Shown piece by piece: positions 19,298 through 28,634 of a DNA stretch of 64,000 nt (position 1 is its first letter; the number at the start of each line of letters is the position of its first letter). The position numbers and the translations under genes are program-made. Origin of the DNA: Azoarcus sp. (GTDB taxonomy: Bacteria > Pseudomonadota > Gammaproteobacteria > Burkholderiales > Rhodocyclaceae). Location: assembly GCA_031268195.1 (NCBI GenBank), contig JAIRXQ010000003.1, forward strand, positions 16,305 through 80,304. Reading direction: 5' to 3'. A model generated the notes under the pieces. That model saw only the letters and a list, made by a program, of their open reading frames with translations. It was not told where the DNA came from and searched no databases.

Positions 19298-22006
19298 ATG
19301 CTGGTCAAACCAACCGCGCCACAAGCCATTGCCCACGCCGCGCGCCTGTCTCGTTTTCTGCAACGCACGCTCGCCAGCCGCCCCTGGCTGCCGGAATATC
19401 TGACAAACAACCTGAACCGCGCGCTCGATGCCGACGACATGCGAGCGTTCATCGCCGCGCACGGCGTGGACGAAGCGCATCTGCGCCCGGCCCTGCGCCA
19501 TCTGCGCGCCTGGGTACTGTGCCATCTGGCCGCGCGCGATCTCGCGGGACTGGCGAATCTGGGCGAAGTCACCGAAACCATGACCATGCTCGCGGAAGTC
19601 GCCCTTGCCCACGCCCACGACGTGCTGCGCGCGGCGCTGCTCGAACGCTACGGCACCCCGCGATCCAGCGAAGGCCGGGCGCAGGAGCTGCTCATCATCG
19701 GCATGGGCAAGCTTGGCGGGCGCGAGCTGAACGTCAGCTCCGACATCGATCTCATCTTCGTCTACCCCGAAGACGGCGACACCGACGGGCAGAAAATGCT
19801 CAGCAATTTCGAGTTCTTCGCACGGCTCGGCAAGCAGATCATCTCCACACTCTCCGAAGTCACCGAACATGGGCAGGTCTTTCGCGTCGACATGCGGCTG
19901 CGCCCCAACGGCGATTCAGGGCCGCTGGTGGCGAGCCTCGATATGCTTGAAAACTACTTCGTCACCCAGGGGCGCGAATGGGAGCGCTGCGCGTGGATCA
20001 AGGCGCGTGTGCTCGTCGGCGCGCGCTGGGAGGAACTGCGCGAGCTCTCGCGTCCGTTCGTGTTTCGCAAATACCTGGATTTCGGGGCCATCGGCGCGAT
20101 GCGCGAACTGCACGCCCAAATCCGCCGCGAAGTGGCGCGGCGTGAACGCGCCCACAACGTCAAGCTCGGCCCCGGCGGCATCCGCGAGATCGAATTCACC
20201 GCACAGGTGTTCCAGTTGATCCGCGGCGGACGCGACCGCAGCCTGCAAACCCGCCCCACCCTCGATGTGCTCGATCTGCTGGCCGAGCGCGGCATTCTCA
20301 CGCGCGCCGCCGTAGACGAGCTCAGCGACGCCTACATCTTCCTGCGCCGCCTCGAACACCGCCTGCAATACCTCGACGACGCCCAGACGCACGAGTTGCC
20401 CGCCAACGACGCCGACCGGGCAATCGTCGCGGAGGCCATGGACTATGCCGATTACCCCGCGCTGCTCGACGCGCTCGAACGCCGCCGCGCCGTGGTCAGC
20501 CGCCATTTCGAATCCGTGTTCAACGCACCGGAAGAAGACCCGGACGGCGACGGCGAAAACCGCTCATCCATCGTCTGGCGCAACGCCGCCAACGTTACGG
20601 AAACCACGGCCACGCTTGCCGCCCTGGGTTACCGCAAGGCCGAAACCGCCGCCGAGCGCTTCGCCTCCATGAGCACGGGCGCACGCTACCGCCAGTTGCC
20701 GGAGAACATTCGCGTCCGCTACGACGCCCTGATGCCGCGCCTCGTCGCCGCCGCCGCGACCACGTCGATTCCCGACGAGGCGCTCACCCGCTGCCTCGAT
20801 CTCGTCGATGGCATCGCCAAACGCGGCTCGTACCTCGCCTTGTTGCAGCAATACCCGCAAGCTTTACGGCGCGTGGTCGATCTCGTCGCCGCCTCGCGCT
20901 GGGCAGCGCAATACCTGGGCCGCCACCCGATCCTGCTCGATGAGCTGCTCGACGGCCACAGCCTGGAGGCCGAGCACGACTGGCCGCGCCTCCGCGCCGA
21001 ACTCACCGCCGAACTCGACGCCATCGAACCGGACATGGAACGCCAGATGGACGTGATGCGCGAACGCCATCACGCGCAGGTTTTCCGCCTGCTCATCGAA
21101 GATCTCGCGGGCCTGCACACGCTGGAAAAACTGGCCGACCACCTCTCGATGCTGGCCGACATCATGGTCGGCATCACGATTCCACTGTGCTGGCGCAAGA
21201 TCAAGAACCGCCACACAGAAACGCCGAAATTCGCCGTGGTCAGCTATGGCAAGCTCGGCGGCAAGGAGCTGGGCTACGCCTCCGATCTCGATCTCATCTA
21301 CCTCTACGAAGACGGCGCCCCCGAAGCCGCCGAAAGGTACATCCGCCTCGCGCAGCGCGTCAGTTCGTGGCTCTCCAGCCGCACGTCCGCCGGCATCCTG
21401 TTCGAAACCGATTTGCGCCTGCGCCCCAATGGCGATTCAGGACTCGTCGCCTGCTCGATGGCGGGTTTTCGCCAGTACCAGCTCGAATCGGCGTGGGTAT
21501 GGGAACATCAGGCACTCACCCGCGCCCGTTTCACCGCAGGCGATCCGGCCTTGGGCGAAGCCTTCGAGCGCACCCGCGACGAAATCCTCCGCCTGCCGCG
21601 CAACCTCGACACCCTGCGCGCCGAAGTCGTCACGATGCGCGCCAAGATGCGCGCCGGACACCCCAACAAGAGCGCCCTGTTCGACCTCAAGCACGACACG
21701 GGTGGGCTCGTCGATGTCGAATTCCTGGTCCAATACCTCGTCCTCGGCCACGCCCATGACCACCCCGAGCTCACGCGCAACCTCGGCAACATCGCCCTCC
21801 TCGGCATCGCGGCCAGACTCGGCCTCATTTCCCCCGAGCTCGCCACCGCCTGCGCCGCCAGCTACCGCGGCCTGCGCCAGTTGCAACACCGCCTGCGTCT
21901 CAACGACCAACCCTCGCGCCTCCCCCCCGCCACAGCGGAAGACCTGCGCAAGCCGATCCGGGCGTTGTGGCAGGAGGTGTTCGGGGAGGCGACCGGCCAG
22001 ACATGA
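19298..22006 (+). CDS. glnE: bifunctional glutamine synthetase adenylyltransferase/adenylyl-removing enzyme
   Basis: A 902-residue GlnE of normal length with two nucleotidyltransferase domains: the N-terminal adenylyl-removing one with GGRELNVSSDIDLIF near residue 142, and the C-terminal adenylyltransferase one with GGKELGYASDLDLIY near 654, separated by helical regions. GlnE adds and removes AMP on glutamine synthetase in response to PII and glutamine, setting nitrogen assimilation. ATG 19298 gives the plausible N-terminus; the frame is open upstream to 19178. It is divergent from yhdP across about 210 nt. Confidence 0.96.
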   Translation: MLVKPTAPQAIAHAARLSRFLQRTLASRPWLPEYLTNNLNRALDADDMRAFIAAHGVDEAHLRPALRHLRAWVLCHLAARDLAGLANLGEVTETMTMLAEVALAHAHDVLRAALLERYGTPRSSEGRAQELLIIGMGKLGGRELNVSSDIDLIFVYPEDGDTDGQKMLSNFEFFARLGKQIISTLSEVTEHGQVFRVDMRLRPNGDSGPLVASLDMLENYFVTQGREWERCAWIKARVLVGARWEELRELSRPFVFRKYLDFGAIGAMRELHAQIRREVARRERAHNVKLGPGGIREIEFTAQVFQLIRGGRDRSLQTRPTLDVLDLLAERGILTRAAVDELSDAYIFLRRLEHRLQYLDDAQTHELPANDADRAIVAEAMDYADYPALLDALERRRAVVSRHFESVFNAPEEDPDGDGENRSSIVWRNAANVTETTATLAALGYRKAETAAERFASMSTGARYRQLPENIRVRYDALMPRLVAAAATTSIPDEALTRCLDLVDGIAKRGSYLALLQQYPQALRRVVDLVAASRWAAQYLGRHPILLDELLDGHSLEAEHDWPRLRAELTAELDAIEPDMERQMDVMRERHHAQVFRLLIEDLAGLHTLEKLADHLSMLADIMVGITIPLCWRKIKNRHTETPKFAVVSYGKLGGKELGYASDLDLIYLYEDGAPEAAERYIRLAQRVSSWLSSRTSAGILFETDLRLRPNGDSGLVACSMAGFRQYQLESAWVWEHQALTRARFTAGDPALGEAFERTRDEILRLPRNLDTLRAEVVTMRAKMRAGHPNKSALFDLKHDTGGLVDVEFLVQYLVLGHAHDHPELTRNLGNIALLGIAARLGLISPELATACAASYRGLRQLQHRLRLNDQPSRLPPATAEDLRKPIRALWQEVFGEATGQT

Positions 22007-22233
22007 TGTCCGCGGCGGATTCGACAAATGTGGTAGTGAGGAACCTGTGTGCGCGAACGTCAGGACCGGGTGCGCGCGCGGGAGCCGCCCCGTGTCGTCT
22101 GCGAAGCGATATCGCAATCACCCCGGCCCGGCGGGGCGAAACAGACGGTGCGCGCAAAATACGGCGCGTGCACGGCGCCATTGCCGCGCAAGGCGCGTAC
22201 TGAACGGCGGGGCGATCCGCAAGAGAAAAAGGC

Positions 22234-22851
22234 ATGCCGCTCGAAATCGAACTCAAACTCTCCTTCCCCGAAACGGCGCTGGCCGCATTGCACGCGCATC
22301 CGCTCATCACCGCCGCGCCACATGAAGGAGAGGCGGAAGTGCTGGAGAGCACGTATTACGACACGCCCGCATGGGCGCTTCAGGCACGCAAAATCGCCTT
22401 GCGGCTGCGCAAGACGGGGGGCGGAACGGTGCAAACGGCAAAATGCGCCGCGCCTTCGCATGCCGGGCTGACGCACCGGCCGGAGTGGGAACAAACATGG
22501 GATGGGGCGTTCGAGTTCTCCGGCATCGACGATCCTGCCGTCGCCGCCGCACTCGAAGAGGCGCGGGACGAACTCCAGCCCGTGTTCAGCACCCGTTTTC
22601 ACCGCGACACACGGCGCTTCGAGCCGCGCCCCGGCGTACGCATCCTCGCCATGATCGACACCGGAAGCATCGAAGCGGACGCGCGGCGCGAACCGATTTG
22701 CGAACTCGAACTGGAACTGGTGGCGGGCGAGCCCGCCGAACTGACGCGCCTTGCCGACGAACTGCGCAAAACCCTGCCCCTGTGCCCCGAAGACGCCTCG
22801 AAAGCCGAGCGCGGCTACCAGCTGGCGGCGCGTGCCAAGCGTGACGATTGA
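22234..22851 (+). CDS. CYTH-domain inorganic triphosphatase-like protein
   Basis: A 205-residue protein starting MPLEIELKL, the EIELK metal-binding motif that defines CYTH proteins. It also has ESTYYDTPAWAL, ALRLRKTG and the C-terminal ELELELVAGEP and ERGYQLA elements of the tunnel fold. Members hydrolyse tripolyphosphate or other triphosphates with divalent cations. The C-terminal CHAD domain seen in E. coli YgiF is absent, so this is a stand-alone CYTH protein. The 227 nt between glnE and this gene hold nothing recognisable. Confidence 0.85.
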   Translation: MPLEIELKLSFPETALAALHAHPLITAAPHEGEAEVLESTYYDTPAWALQARKIALRLRKTGGGTVQTAKCAAPSHAGLTHRPEWEQTWDGAFEFSGIDDPAVAAALEEARDELQPVFSTRFHRDTRRFEPRPGVRILAMIDTGSIEADARREPICELELELVAGEPAELTRLADELRKTLPLCPEDASKAERGYQLAARAKRDD

Positions 22852-22977
22852 CCGTATCGGCAGGAGAAATGATTGCGACTCCCCACACTTTTACACCGTT
22901 GACGACAAGCGTATGCTCTCGCCTCCGCTTTGCCGCATATAGTTAGTTAGTAAAGACACCCATACCGGAACCCGCAG

Positions 22978-23898
22978 ATGTCAGTCATCCCCAACGGCGC
23001 ATTGCGCATTGTCGACGGCGTCAAGCGCATTTACTGCGACGGTTACTGGATCAAAGCCTACGATCCGCCCGCCGATACGCTGCACGCCAAGAAAGTGCTG
23101 ATCCAGGCGCTCACGCGGCGGCTGTTCAACCACGTCGAGCACGGCATCAACATTCCTGGCAAACGCCTGAACGAAGCGCGCCGCGCCTTCGAAGAGGAGC
23201 AAGTCCCGGCGCGCAAGCGCGTCAAGGGCGCGATGCTGGCGGGGACGCTGTTCAACCGCGCCACCGACATCTTCACCAAGGTCGTGGAATTGCAGGAACA
23301 AGGCGTGGAGATCCGCGACGACAACGCCTTGATGCAGGAATGCGGCAACTGCCTGCAGGAAGCCCTCTCGCTGGGGCGCATGGTGCTGCACCGCAGCGGC
23401 GACGAAGGCATCGACGAATTATGGGGCGAGCCGTTCCGCGCCTTTTCCATTCCGGTGAATGCGTTCTACGAGAGCCGCTACATCAAAATCGCGCAGACCC
23501 TGCGCGACGTCGACCGCCTCTCGGAAGCGATGACGAACACGTTCGCCAACGACGCGCTTTTCGTCGGCGTCGCACCGCTGATCCGGCGATTCACCGACGA
23601 AGCCAAGAACAAATGCGAAACGCTGCGCACGGATGAAGGCATTTTCGATGTCTGGGCCGGTTTCGTCGTCGCCTCCGAACAGCTCGGCGCCTACGCACCG
23701 CAAACGCCGCTGCTGCCCGATGTGTCCGTGATGCGCCACGCGGCGGATGGCATCCGCCTCATCAAGCAAGGCCGCGCCCTCATCACTTATTTGAGCCGCG
23801 CGCGGGTGACGATGCCCCGCAGCACCAAGGACTACCTCGACCGCTGCGCCGAATACGCGGATCGGTACCAAATCGAAATCCGGGTCGCCGCCGCCTGA
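22978..23898 (+). CDS. conserved protein of unknown function
   Basis: A 306-residue, mostly helical, soluble protein with no signal peptide or membrane segment. It opens with a short basic-aromatic stretch (VKRIYCDGYWIKAYDPP) and continues as amphipathic helices with several Arg-rich turns (ALTRRLFNHVEHG, KRVKGAMLAGTLFNRATDIF). Codon use and GC match the backbone genes, so it is a resident gene. I do not recognise the family. It stands alone: upstream CYTH gene on the same strand 126 nt away, downstream genes convergent. Confidence 0.75.
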   Translation: MSVIPNGALRIVDGVKRIYCDGYWIKAYDPPADTLHAKKVLIQALTRRLFNHVEHGINIPGKRLNEARRAFEEEQVPARKRVKGAMLAGTLFNRATDIFTKVVELQEQGVEIRDDNALMQECGNCLQEALSLGRMVLHRSGDEGIDELWGEPFRAFSIPVNAFYESRYIKIAQTLRDVDRLSEAMTNTFANDALFVGVAPLIRRFTDEAKNKCETLRTDEGIFDVWAGFVVASEQLGAYAPQTPLLPDVSVMRHAADGIRLIKQGRALITYLSRARVTMPRSTKDYLDRCAEYADRYQIEIRVAAA

Positions 23899-23974
23899 AC
23901 AATCGGCGCACGATCACGCTTCTCGGCCCGATCCACGATACTTTTACCCGGCTACCGCTCCAGGGCGGCAGGTT

Positions 23975-24394
23975 CTATTTCTTGCCCGAATAAGGGTCGG
24001 TCGTCCAGCAGGCCATAGATGGCACCGGTTTGTCATTTCTACCGCAGGCGGTCAAACCTTTGAGACGCGGCATGACAAGACGCGTGTCGAACCCTTCGTA
24101 CTCGCAAGTCAGATCGAACTCCTCTGTCATATCGAAACGGTATGGGATATATTTTCTTGGCGCTGCCACGAGTTCGGCCCGAGGATCTCCTGCGTGAGAC
24201 AGTCTGAATCCGCTGAAACTGAATTCGCCATTTCCCGTCTTGATGGATAGCGGGCATGAGTACGTTGCCGTTCCCCAATTCGGCTCCTGGTCTTCGACAA
24301 TCGGTTGATAGCCGTCGTATTGCTTTGGCTGTTGTGCAAAGGCCATTGGTATGGCCAGGCACAGCAGCACGGCAAAAAGCAGCCTATAACGCAT
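23975..24394 (-). CDS. secreted candidate immunity protein for the adjacent amidase
   Basis: A 139-residue protein with a clear Sec signal peptide (MRYRLLFAVLLCLAIPMAFA, then QQPK). The mature part has four or more cysteines in a pattern like STY0300-type proteins (CPLSIKTG, LTCEYEGFDTRL, LTACG, SMACW), and lies 18 nt downstream of the BPSL0067-like amidase. Periplasmic immunity proteins that neutralise peptidoglycan-amidase effectors have exactly this arrangement: effector first, secreted inhibitor second. Local GC is lower than the flanks, suggesting acquisition. The immunity role is inferred from context and cysteine pattern. Confidence 0.62.
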   Translation of the reverse strand: MRYRLLFAVLLCLAIPMAFAQQPKQYDGYQPIVEDQEPNWGTATYSCPLSIKTGNGEFSFSGFRLSHAGDPRAELVAAPRKYIPYRFDMTEEFDLTCEYEGFDTRLVMPRLKGLTACGRNDKPVPSMACWTTDPYSGKK

Positions 24395-24412
24395 GCTCTA
24401 CACTCCAAAGTG

Positions 24413-24874
24413 TCATTCGTAGCGCGACGACGGCCCACACAGCGCGGGTTCCCCCGATGCATCTTCGTTCAGTTCGATGACATAAAACGCCCCTGCATCG
24501 TTTCCAACGTAGTGTCCACAGCGATTGTAAAGAGGTCTTTTGCCGAAAGATTTGGGCGGATCAGGATATTGGTCATAAACCTCTATGCCACCCGCGAAAT
24601 ACCCCACAAAAATCGCCGAATGCCCCTTGAAGCGGAATTTTTCGCCTTCTCCAAGCATCACTGGAAACGTAGCAATGGCCGTGCCCGGCAATACGTTGTT
24701 GCCCATAACCTTTTTACCGCGCCGCCAGAGCGAAGTCGGCACCACTCTACTGCCGAACGCCAGTGCCTTGACTGCGGCCACGCATTCCCTGGAGCCAGCG
24801 TCCGGTCCGCTGCTGATCCAATCGTTTCGGGCTGCCAGTTCTTCGCACCTGTTCAAATTAGCTATAAATCCCAT
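24413..24874 (-). CDS. BPSL0067-family NlpC/P60-like amidase, putative effector
   Basis: A 153-residue cytosolic-type protein with no signal peptide. Start ATG 24874 is fixed by a strong GGGGAGGA box 4-5 nt upstream. It has the BPSL0067 pattern: catalytic-type Cys in SRECVAAVK near residue 30, TSLWRRGKKVMGN, GTAIATF, then the His in KGHSAIFVGY near 90 and EVYDQY. This matches a papain-like (NlpC/P60, CHAP-like) Cys-His peptidase fold; relatives act as type VI secretion amidase effectors on peptidoglycan. It is followed by a secreted partner and preceded by an Hcp-like fragment. Substrate and delivery are inferred. Confidence 0.75.
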   Translation of the reverse strand: MGFIANLNRCEELAARNDWISSGPDAGSRECVAAVKALAFGSRVVPTSLWRRGKKVMGNNVLPGTAIATFPVMLGEGEKFRFKGHSAIFVGYFAGGIEVYDQYPDPPKSFGKRPLYNRCGHYVGNDAGAFYVIELNEDASGEPALCGPSSRYE

Positions 24875-24971
24875 GTCATCCTCCCCGTCAGACAGCCGCA
24901 TGGCGCATCAAGTCCCAACCAGCCAAGACATGATCCATGCCTATGCCATCATTCGTTCATGTAGAAATAAC

Positions 24972-25163
24972 TCAAATGAATCTGCCGTAGCTGAATGAAA
25001 CAATCTCAGCCGGAGAATCACCGCCGATGCTGTATCCTATATTATCTGCGGCGACGGCTTGTTCCAAGCGGATTTCGAGGCACTTCACCTTACCGTCACC
25101 TGTACGCCAAATCAGGGCCATAGCCGCCCGAAAGCGCACGATCGTCATCGATGACAACAGCAC
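24972..25163 (-). pseudogene. C-terminal fragment resembling Hcp (type VI secretion tube protein)
   Basis: The frame encodes RTGDGKVKCLEIRLEQAV, a short divergent link, then GGDSPAEIVSFSYGRFI and a stop. That is the pattern at the end of Hcp proteins (CLEI-L-A, GDSPxE-VSFSYG-I). The frame closes at a stop a few codons upstream of 25163 and no Hcp N-terminus precedes it; a different frame reads into the same RTGDG block, hinting at a frameshift. It lies about 100 nt upstream of the amidase gene on the same strand, the usual place for an Hcp carrier relative to its cargo. Identification is by motif memory only. Confidence 0.5.
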
Positions 25164-25183
25164 TTTCTTTGGTCATATGCAAG

Positions 25184-25214
25184 TTGACGTAAAAATAATT
25201 CATTGTGCTATGAT
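25184..25214 (+). promoter_or_regulatory. candidate extended -10 promoter of the pilus/secretion operon
   Basis: TTGACG (25184-25189) and an extended -10 TGCTATGAT (25206-25214), 29 nt before the secretin start. The 19-nt spacer is long, so the extended -10 would carry most of the recognition. The rest of the gap before the secretin gene holds only the Hcp-like fragment on the other strand. Confidence 0.45.
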
Positions 25215-25242
25215 CTGGTAATTCAATCAATGCATATGCGGT

Positions 25243-26919
25243 ATGCGTTTACTTTTCCCCGCCCTTGCGCTCGTCCTCGCCGGTTGTGTCCGGATGCCGG
25301 TGCCCGGCTCGCTGCCCGCCGCGGTCGCGCCTGCCGCCCGCACGACGCTGGCGTACGGGGTGGCGTACGAAGCATCAGCAACGCCCACGCCGGCCCCCGC
25401 CGCTGAACCCGCCCCAGACATCGCGCCCCTTCCCCTTCCCGTTGCCACGTATTCGGTCGACGTGCGGCGGACGCCCGCCGGCCAGTTGCTCGCGGCCATC
25501 GCCCGCGATCATGGGCTGGATTTCGAGCCGCAAGGCGACATCGATGCGCCGGTCAGCCTGAACGTCCACGAAAAACCGCTGCCGGAACTGATCGAGCGTA
25601 TCTGCGAACAGGCCGCGCTGCGCTGCCGATTCGACGGACAGCGGCTCGCCGCGCAGCTGGATACGCCATTTCTGCGCGCCTACCGCGTCGATTACGTGAA
25701 CCTTTCGCGCGACATGAGCGGCGCGGTCGCCACCTCCACGCAAATCGCCACCAGCGCCAGCGCCGTCGGCGACGCACCGCAAATGGGGGGCGGCAATACT
25801 TCGCTCACGCGGATCGAAACCAAAGCGGCGAATCACTTCTGGGAGGCGCTCGAAGCCAGCATCCGCACCCTGCTCGATCACGACGCGCCCAAGCCGCGCT
25901 GCGACACGCCGCCTTGCGCCGGGAATGCCAGCGCCGGTTTCGTGGTCAGTCACCGCGAAACCGGCATCCTGATGGTGCAGGCCAGCGCCCGCCAGCACCA
26001 TGAGGTCGCCGAATTCATCGAGCTCGTGCAGGGTGCGGCGCGCCAGCAGGTGATGGTGGAGGCGACCATCGTCGAAGTTACGCTGGGCGACGACTACCGG
26101 CAGGGCATCGACTGGAAGCGCCTCGGCTCGCGCGCCACGAGCGTCCATCCGCTCGGCGCGAACGGCAATTCGGCGTTGCAGCCCACCGTCAGCTATCTCT
26201 CGGACAGGCTCGACATCGGGCTCGACTGGCTGGAAACCTTCGGCACGCTCAAGGTGCTCTCCAGCCCGCGCCTGTCGGTGCTCAACAACCAGACCGCCGT
26301 GCTCAAGGTGGTGGAAGAAATCGTCTATTTCCTCGTTGATGCCTCTACCACTGAATACGCCAGCAGCGAACGCGAAAAGATCACTGCCACCACCAAGCCG
26401 CAATCGGTTTCGGTCGGGCTGGTGATGGCGCTCACGCCGCAGATCGGGCGCGACGGCGCCATCACCCTCGGCGTGCGCCCCACTATTTCCAGCATTTCCG
26501 GCTACAAGGACGACCCCAACCCGTCGCTTGGCGCGATTCCCAACCGCGTGCCGCAGATCCGCACGCGTGAAATCGAATCCGTGCTGCGTCTGTCCGATGG
26601 GGAAATTGCCGTGCTGGGCGGCCTGATGGAAGACAAGATCGACTATGACACGGGCCGTATTCCGCTCTTGGGCGCGCTGCCGGTACTGGGTGAATTGTTT
26701 ACCCGGCGCGAGAACAGCGTGCGGCGCACCGAACTGGTGATCTTCCTGCGTCCGCGCCTGATCCGGCATCCGGGCATCGCCGGCGATTATGCCGCCGAAC
26801 GCGCGGCGCTGCCGCAGGCCGATTTCCTGCGCGTTGCGCCCGCACCGGGCGAGCGCAACTTTCGGAGCGCGAACGGCATCCCCGCCGCGCCGCACCTCAT
26901 TCGTCCCGACACGCCATGA
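25243..26919 (+). CDS. MshL/PilQ-type secretin lipoprotein
   Basis: A 558-residue outer-membrane secretin. It begins with a lipoprotein signal ending ALVLAGC, followed by a Pro/Ala-rich linker, an STN-like N0 domain (TPAGQLLAAIARDHGL, about 80-150), and a C-terminal secretin domain with VMVEATIVEVTLGDDYRQGIDW, LSSPRLSVLNNQTAVLKVVEE and GEIAVLGGLMEDK. This architecture matches the MSHA-pilus secretin MshL more than GspD because the repeated N1-N3 domains are missing. It would form the outer-membrane pore of a type IV pilus or type II-like machine. First gene of the operon; the stop overlaps the ATPase start (ATGA). Confidence 0.85.
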   Translation: MRLLFPALALVLAGCVRMPVPGSLPAAVAPAARTTLAYGVAYEASATPTPAPAAEPAPDIAPLPLPVATYSVDVRRTPAGQLLAAIARDHGLDFEPQGDIDAPVSLNVHEKPLPELIERICEQAALRCRFDGQRLAAQLDTPFLRAYRVDYVNLSRDMSGAVATSTQIATSASAVGDAPQMGGGNTSLTRIETKAANHFWEALEASIRTLLDHDAPKPRCDTPPCAGNASAGFVVSHRETGILMVQASARQHHEVAEFIELVQGAARQQVMVEATIVEVTLGDDYRQGIDWKRLGSRATSVHPLGANGNSALQPTVSYLSDRLDIGLDWLETFGTLKVLSSPRLSVLNNQTAVLKVVEEIVYFLVDASTTEYASSEREKITATTKPQSVSVGLVMALTPQIGRDGAITLGVRPTISSISGYKDDPNPSLGAIPNRVPQIRTREIESVLRLSDGEIAVLGGLMEDKIDYDTGRIPLLGALPVLGELFTRRENSVRRTELVIFLRPRLIRHPGIAGDYAAERAALPQADFLRVAPAPGERNFRSANGIPAAPHLIRPDTP

Positions 26920-28634
26920 ACACACCTCAGCGCGCCACCGTCCCCATCGGACAAACGCTGCTCGCCGCCGGACTGCTCGGCCACGACCAGCTGCACATCG
27001 CCCTGCACGAGCAAAGCCGGGCCCGCCGCCCGCTCGGGCAGGTCTGCGTGGAGCTGGGCTTCATCGACGAGGCCATGCTGCGCGATGCGCTCTCGCGGCG
27101 GCTCGGGCGGCGGGCGGTATCGCTGGACGGGATCGTGGTCGACCCGGCGACGCTGGCGCGGGTGCCAGAGACGCTCGCCCGCCGCCACACCATTCTGCCC
27201 ATCGCCCACGACGAAGCGGCGGGCACGCTCACCGTGGCGATGGCCGATGCGCAGGACATCGTGGCGCTCGATGCCCTGCGCGCCTGCGGCCTCCAGCCGC
27301 TGCCCGCGCTGGCCGCCGAGTCCGAAATCCATGCCGCCATCGACCGTCTGTACGGCTACCGGATCGCCATCGACGGCATCCTGCGCGAACTCGAAACCGC
27401 GCTCCCCGCCAACGCCACCGTCATCCAGTCGGACGAGCATCCGCTGAAACGGCTCGTCGATGCGCTACTCGTCGACGCGGTGAAGGCCGATGCTTCCGAC
27501 ATCCATTTCGAGCCGGAAGCCGGCTTTTTGCGCATCCGCTACCGCATCGACGGCATCCTGCAACAGGTGCGCGCCCTGCACCTCGAACACTGGCCGCCGA
27601 TGGCCGTGCGCATCAAGGCGATGGCCAGGCTCAAAATCGAGGAGACACGCGCGCCGCAGGACGGCCGCTTTTCGCTCACCGTCGCGGGGCGGCCCGTGGA
27701 TTTCCGCATCTCCACCCTGCCGACGCTGCATGGCGAGAACGCCGTGCTGCGCATCCTCGAACGCCGGCGCGGCATCGTCGCGCTCGACGCCATCGGGTTC
27801 GATGCGCCGCGCATCGCCCTCGTCCGGCACATGCTGGCGCGCCCGGAAGGGCTGATCCTCGTCACCGGGCCGACCGGCAGCGGCAAGACGACCACGCTCT
27901 ACGCCATGCTCGATCACCTCGACGACGAAGCGGTCAACATCATGACCCTCGAAGACCCGGTGGAATACCCGATGCCGCGCATCCGCCAGACGCCGGTCAG
28001 CGAAACGCTGCGCGTCGATTTCGCCTCCGGCGTGCGCGCCATGCTGCGGCAGGACCCGGACATCCTGCTCATCGGAGAGATCCGCGACGCCGAAACCGCG
28101 ACGATGGCGCTACGCGCCGCGATGACCGGGCATCGCGTTTTCGCCACCTTGCACACCAACGATGCCCTCGGCGCGATTCCGCGCCTCATCGAGCTCGGCC
28201 TGCGCCCGGCGCTGCTTGCCGGAAACCTCTGCGGCGTGCTTGCGCAACGCCTCGTGCGCCGTCTATGCCCACACTGTCGCCGCCTCGTCCTCGCAAACAT
28301 GGAAGAGCAGCGCGATCTGGGCTTGCCCGTCAGCGATGCGCACACGGAGGCGCCGCCCGTCATGCTCGCCCACCCCGTCGGCTGCCCGGCCTGCGGCGGG
28401 CGCGGCTATCGCGGACGGCTGCCGATCTTCGAGACGCTGCGCATCGATGCGGCGCTCGACGCAAAGATCGCCGCTGGCGCCGAACACACCGCGCTGGCCG
28501 AAGCCGTTCGCGCGTGCGGCCATCTCACCCTGGCCAGCGACGGACGGCGCAAGGCGCTCGCCGGCGACACCTCGCCCGCCGAGTTGCTGCGCGTCCTCGG
28601 CCCGCTCGCCCCCGCCGCGCCGGGGGCCGCATGA
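26916..28634 (+). CDS. GspE/PilB-type assembly ATPase
   Basis: A 572-residue hexameric secretion ATPase. The N-terminal MshEN-like domain (GQTLLAAGLLGHDQLHIAL) is followed by the catalytic domain with Walker A GPTGSGKTTT near residue 319, Asp box, Walker B LIGEIRDAET and the GHRVFATLHTNDA His box. A tetracysteine zinc motif is present (CPHC near 449, CPACGGRGYRGR near 490). It powers pilin or pseudopilin polymerisation at the inner membrane. Four-base overlaps with both neighbours indicate tight translational coupling. Confidence 0.93.
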   Translation: MNTPQRATVPIGQTLLAAGLLGHDQLHIALHEQSRARRPLGQVCVELGFIDEAMLRDALSRRLGRRAVSLDGIVVDPATLARVPETLARRHTILPIAHDEAAGTLTVAMADAQDIVALDALRACGLQPLPALAAESEIHAAIDRLYGYRIAIDGILRELETALPANATVIQSDEHPLKRLVDALLVDAVKADASDIHFEPEAGFLRIRYRIDGILQQVRALHLEHWPPMAVRIKAMARLKIEETRAPQDGRFSLTVAGRPVDFRISTLPTLHGENAVLRILERRRGIVALDAIGFDAPRIALVRHMLARPEGLILVTGPTGSGKTTTLYAMLDHLDDEAVNIMTLEDPVEYPMPRIRQTPVSETLRVDFASGVRAMLRQDPDILLIGEIRDAETATMALRAAMTGHRVFATLHTNDALGAIPRLIELGLRPALLAGNLCGVLAQRLVRRLCPHCRRLVLANMEEQRDLGLPVSDAHTEAPPVMLAHPVGCPACGGRGYRGRLPIFETLRIDAALDAKIAAGAEHTALAEAVRACGHLTLASDGRRKALAGDTSPAELLRVLGPLAPAAPGAA

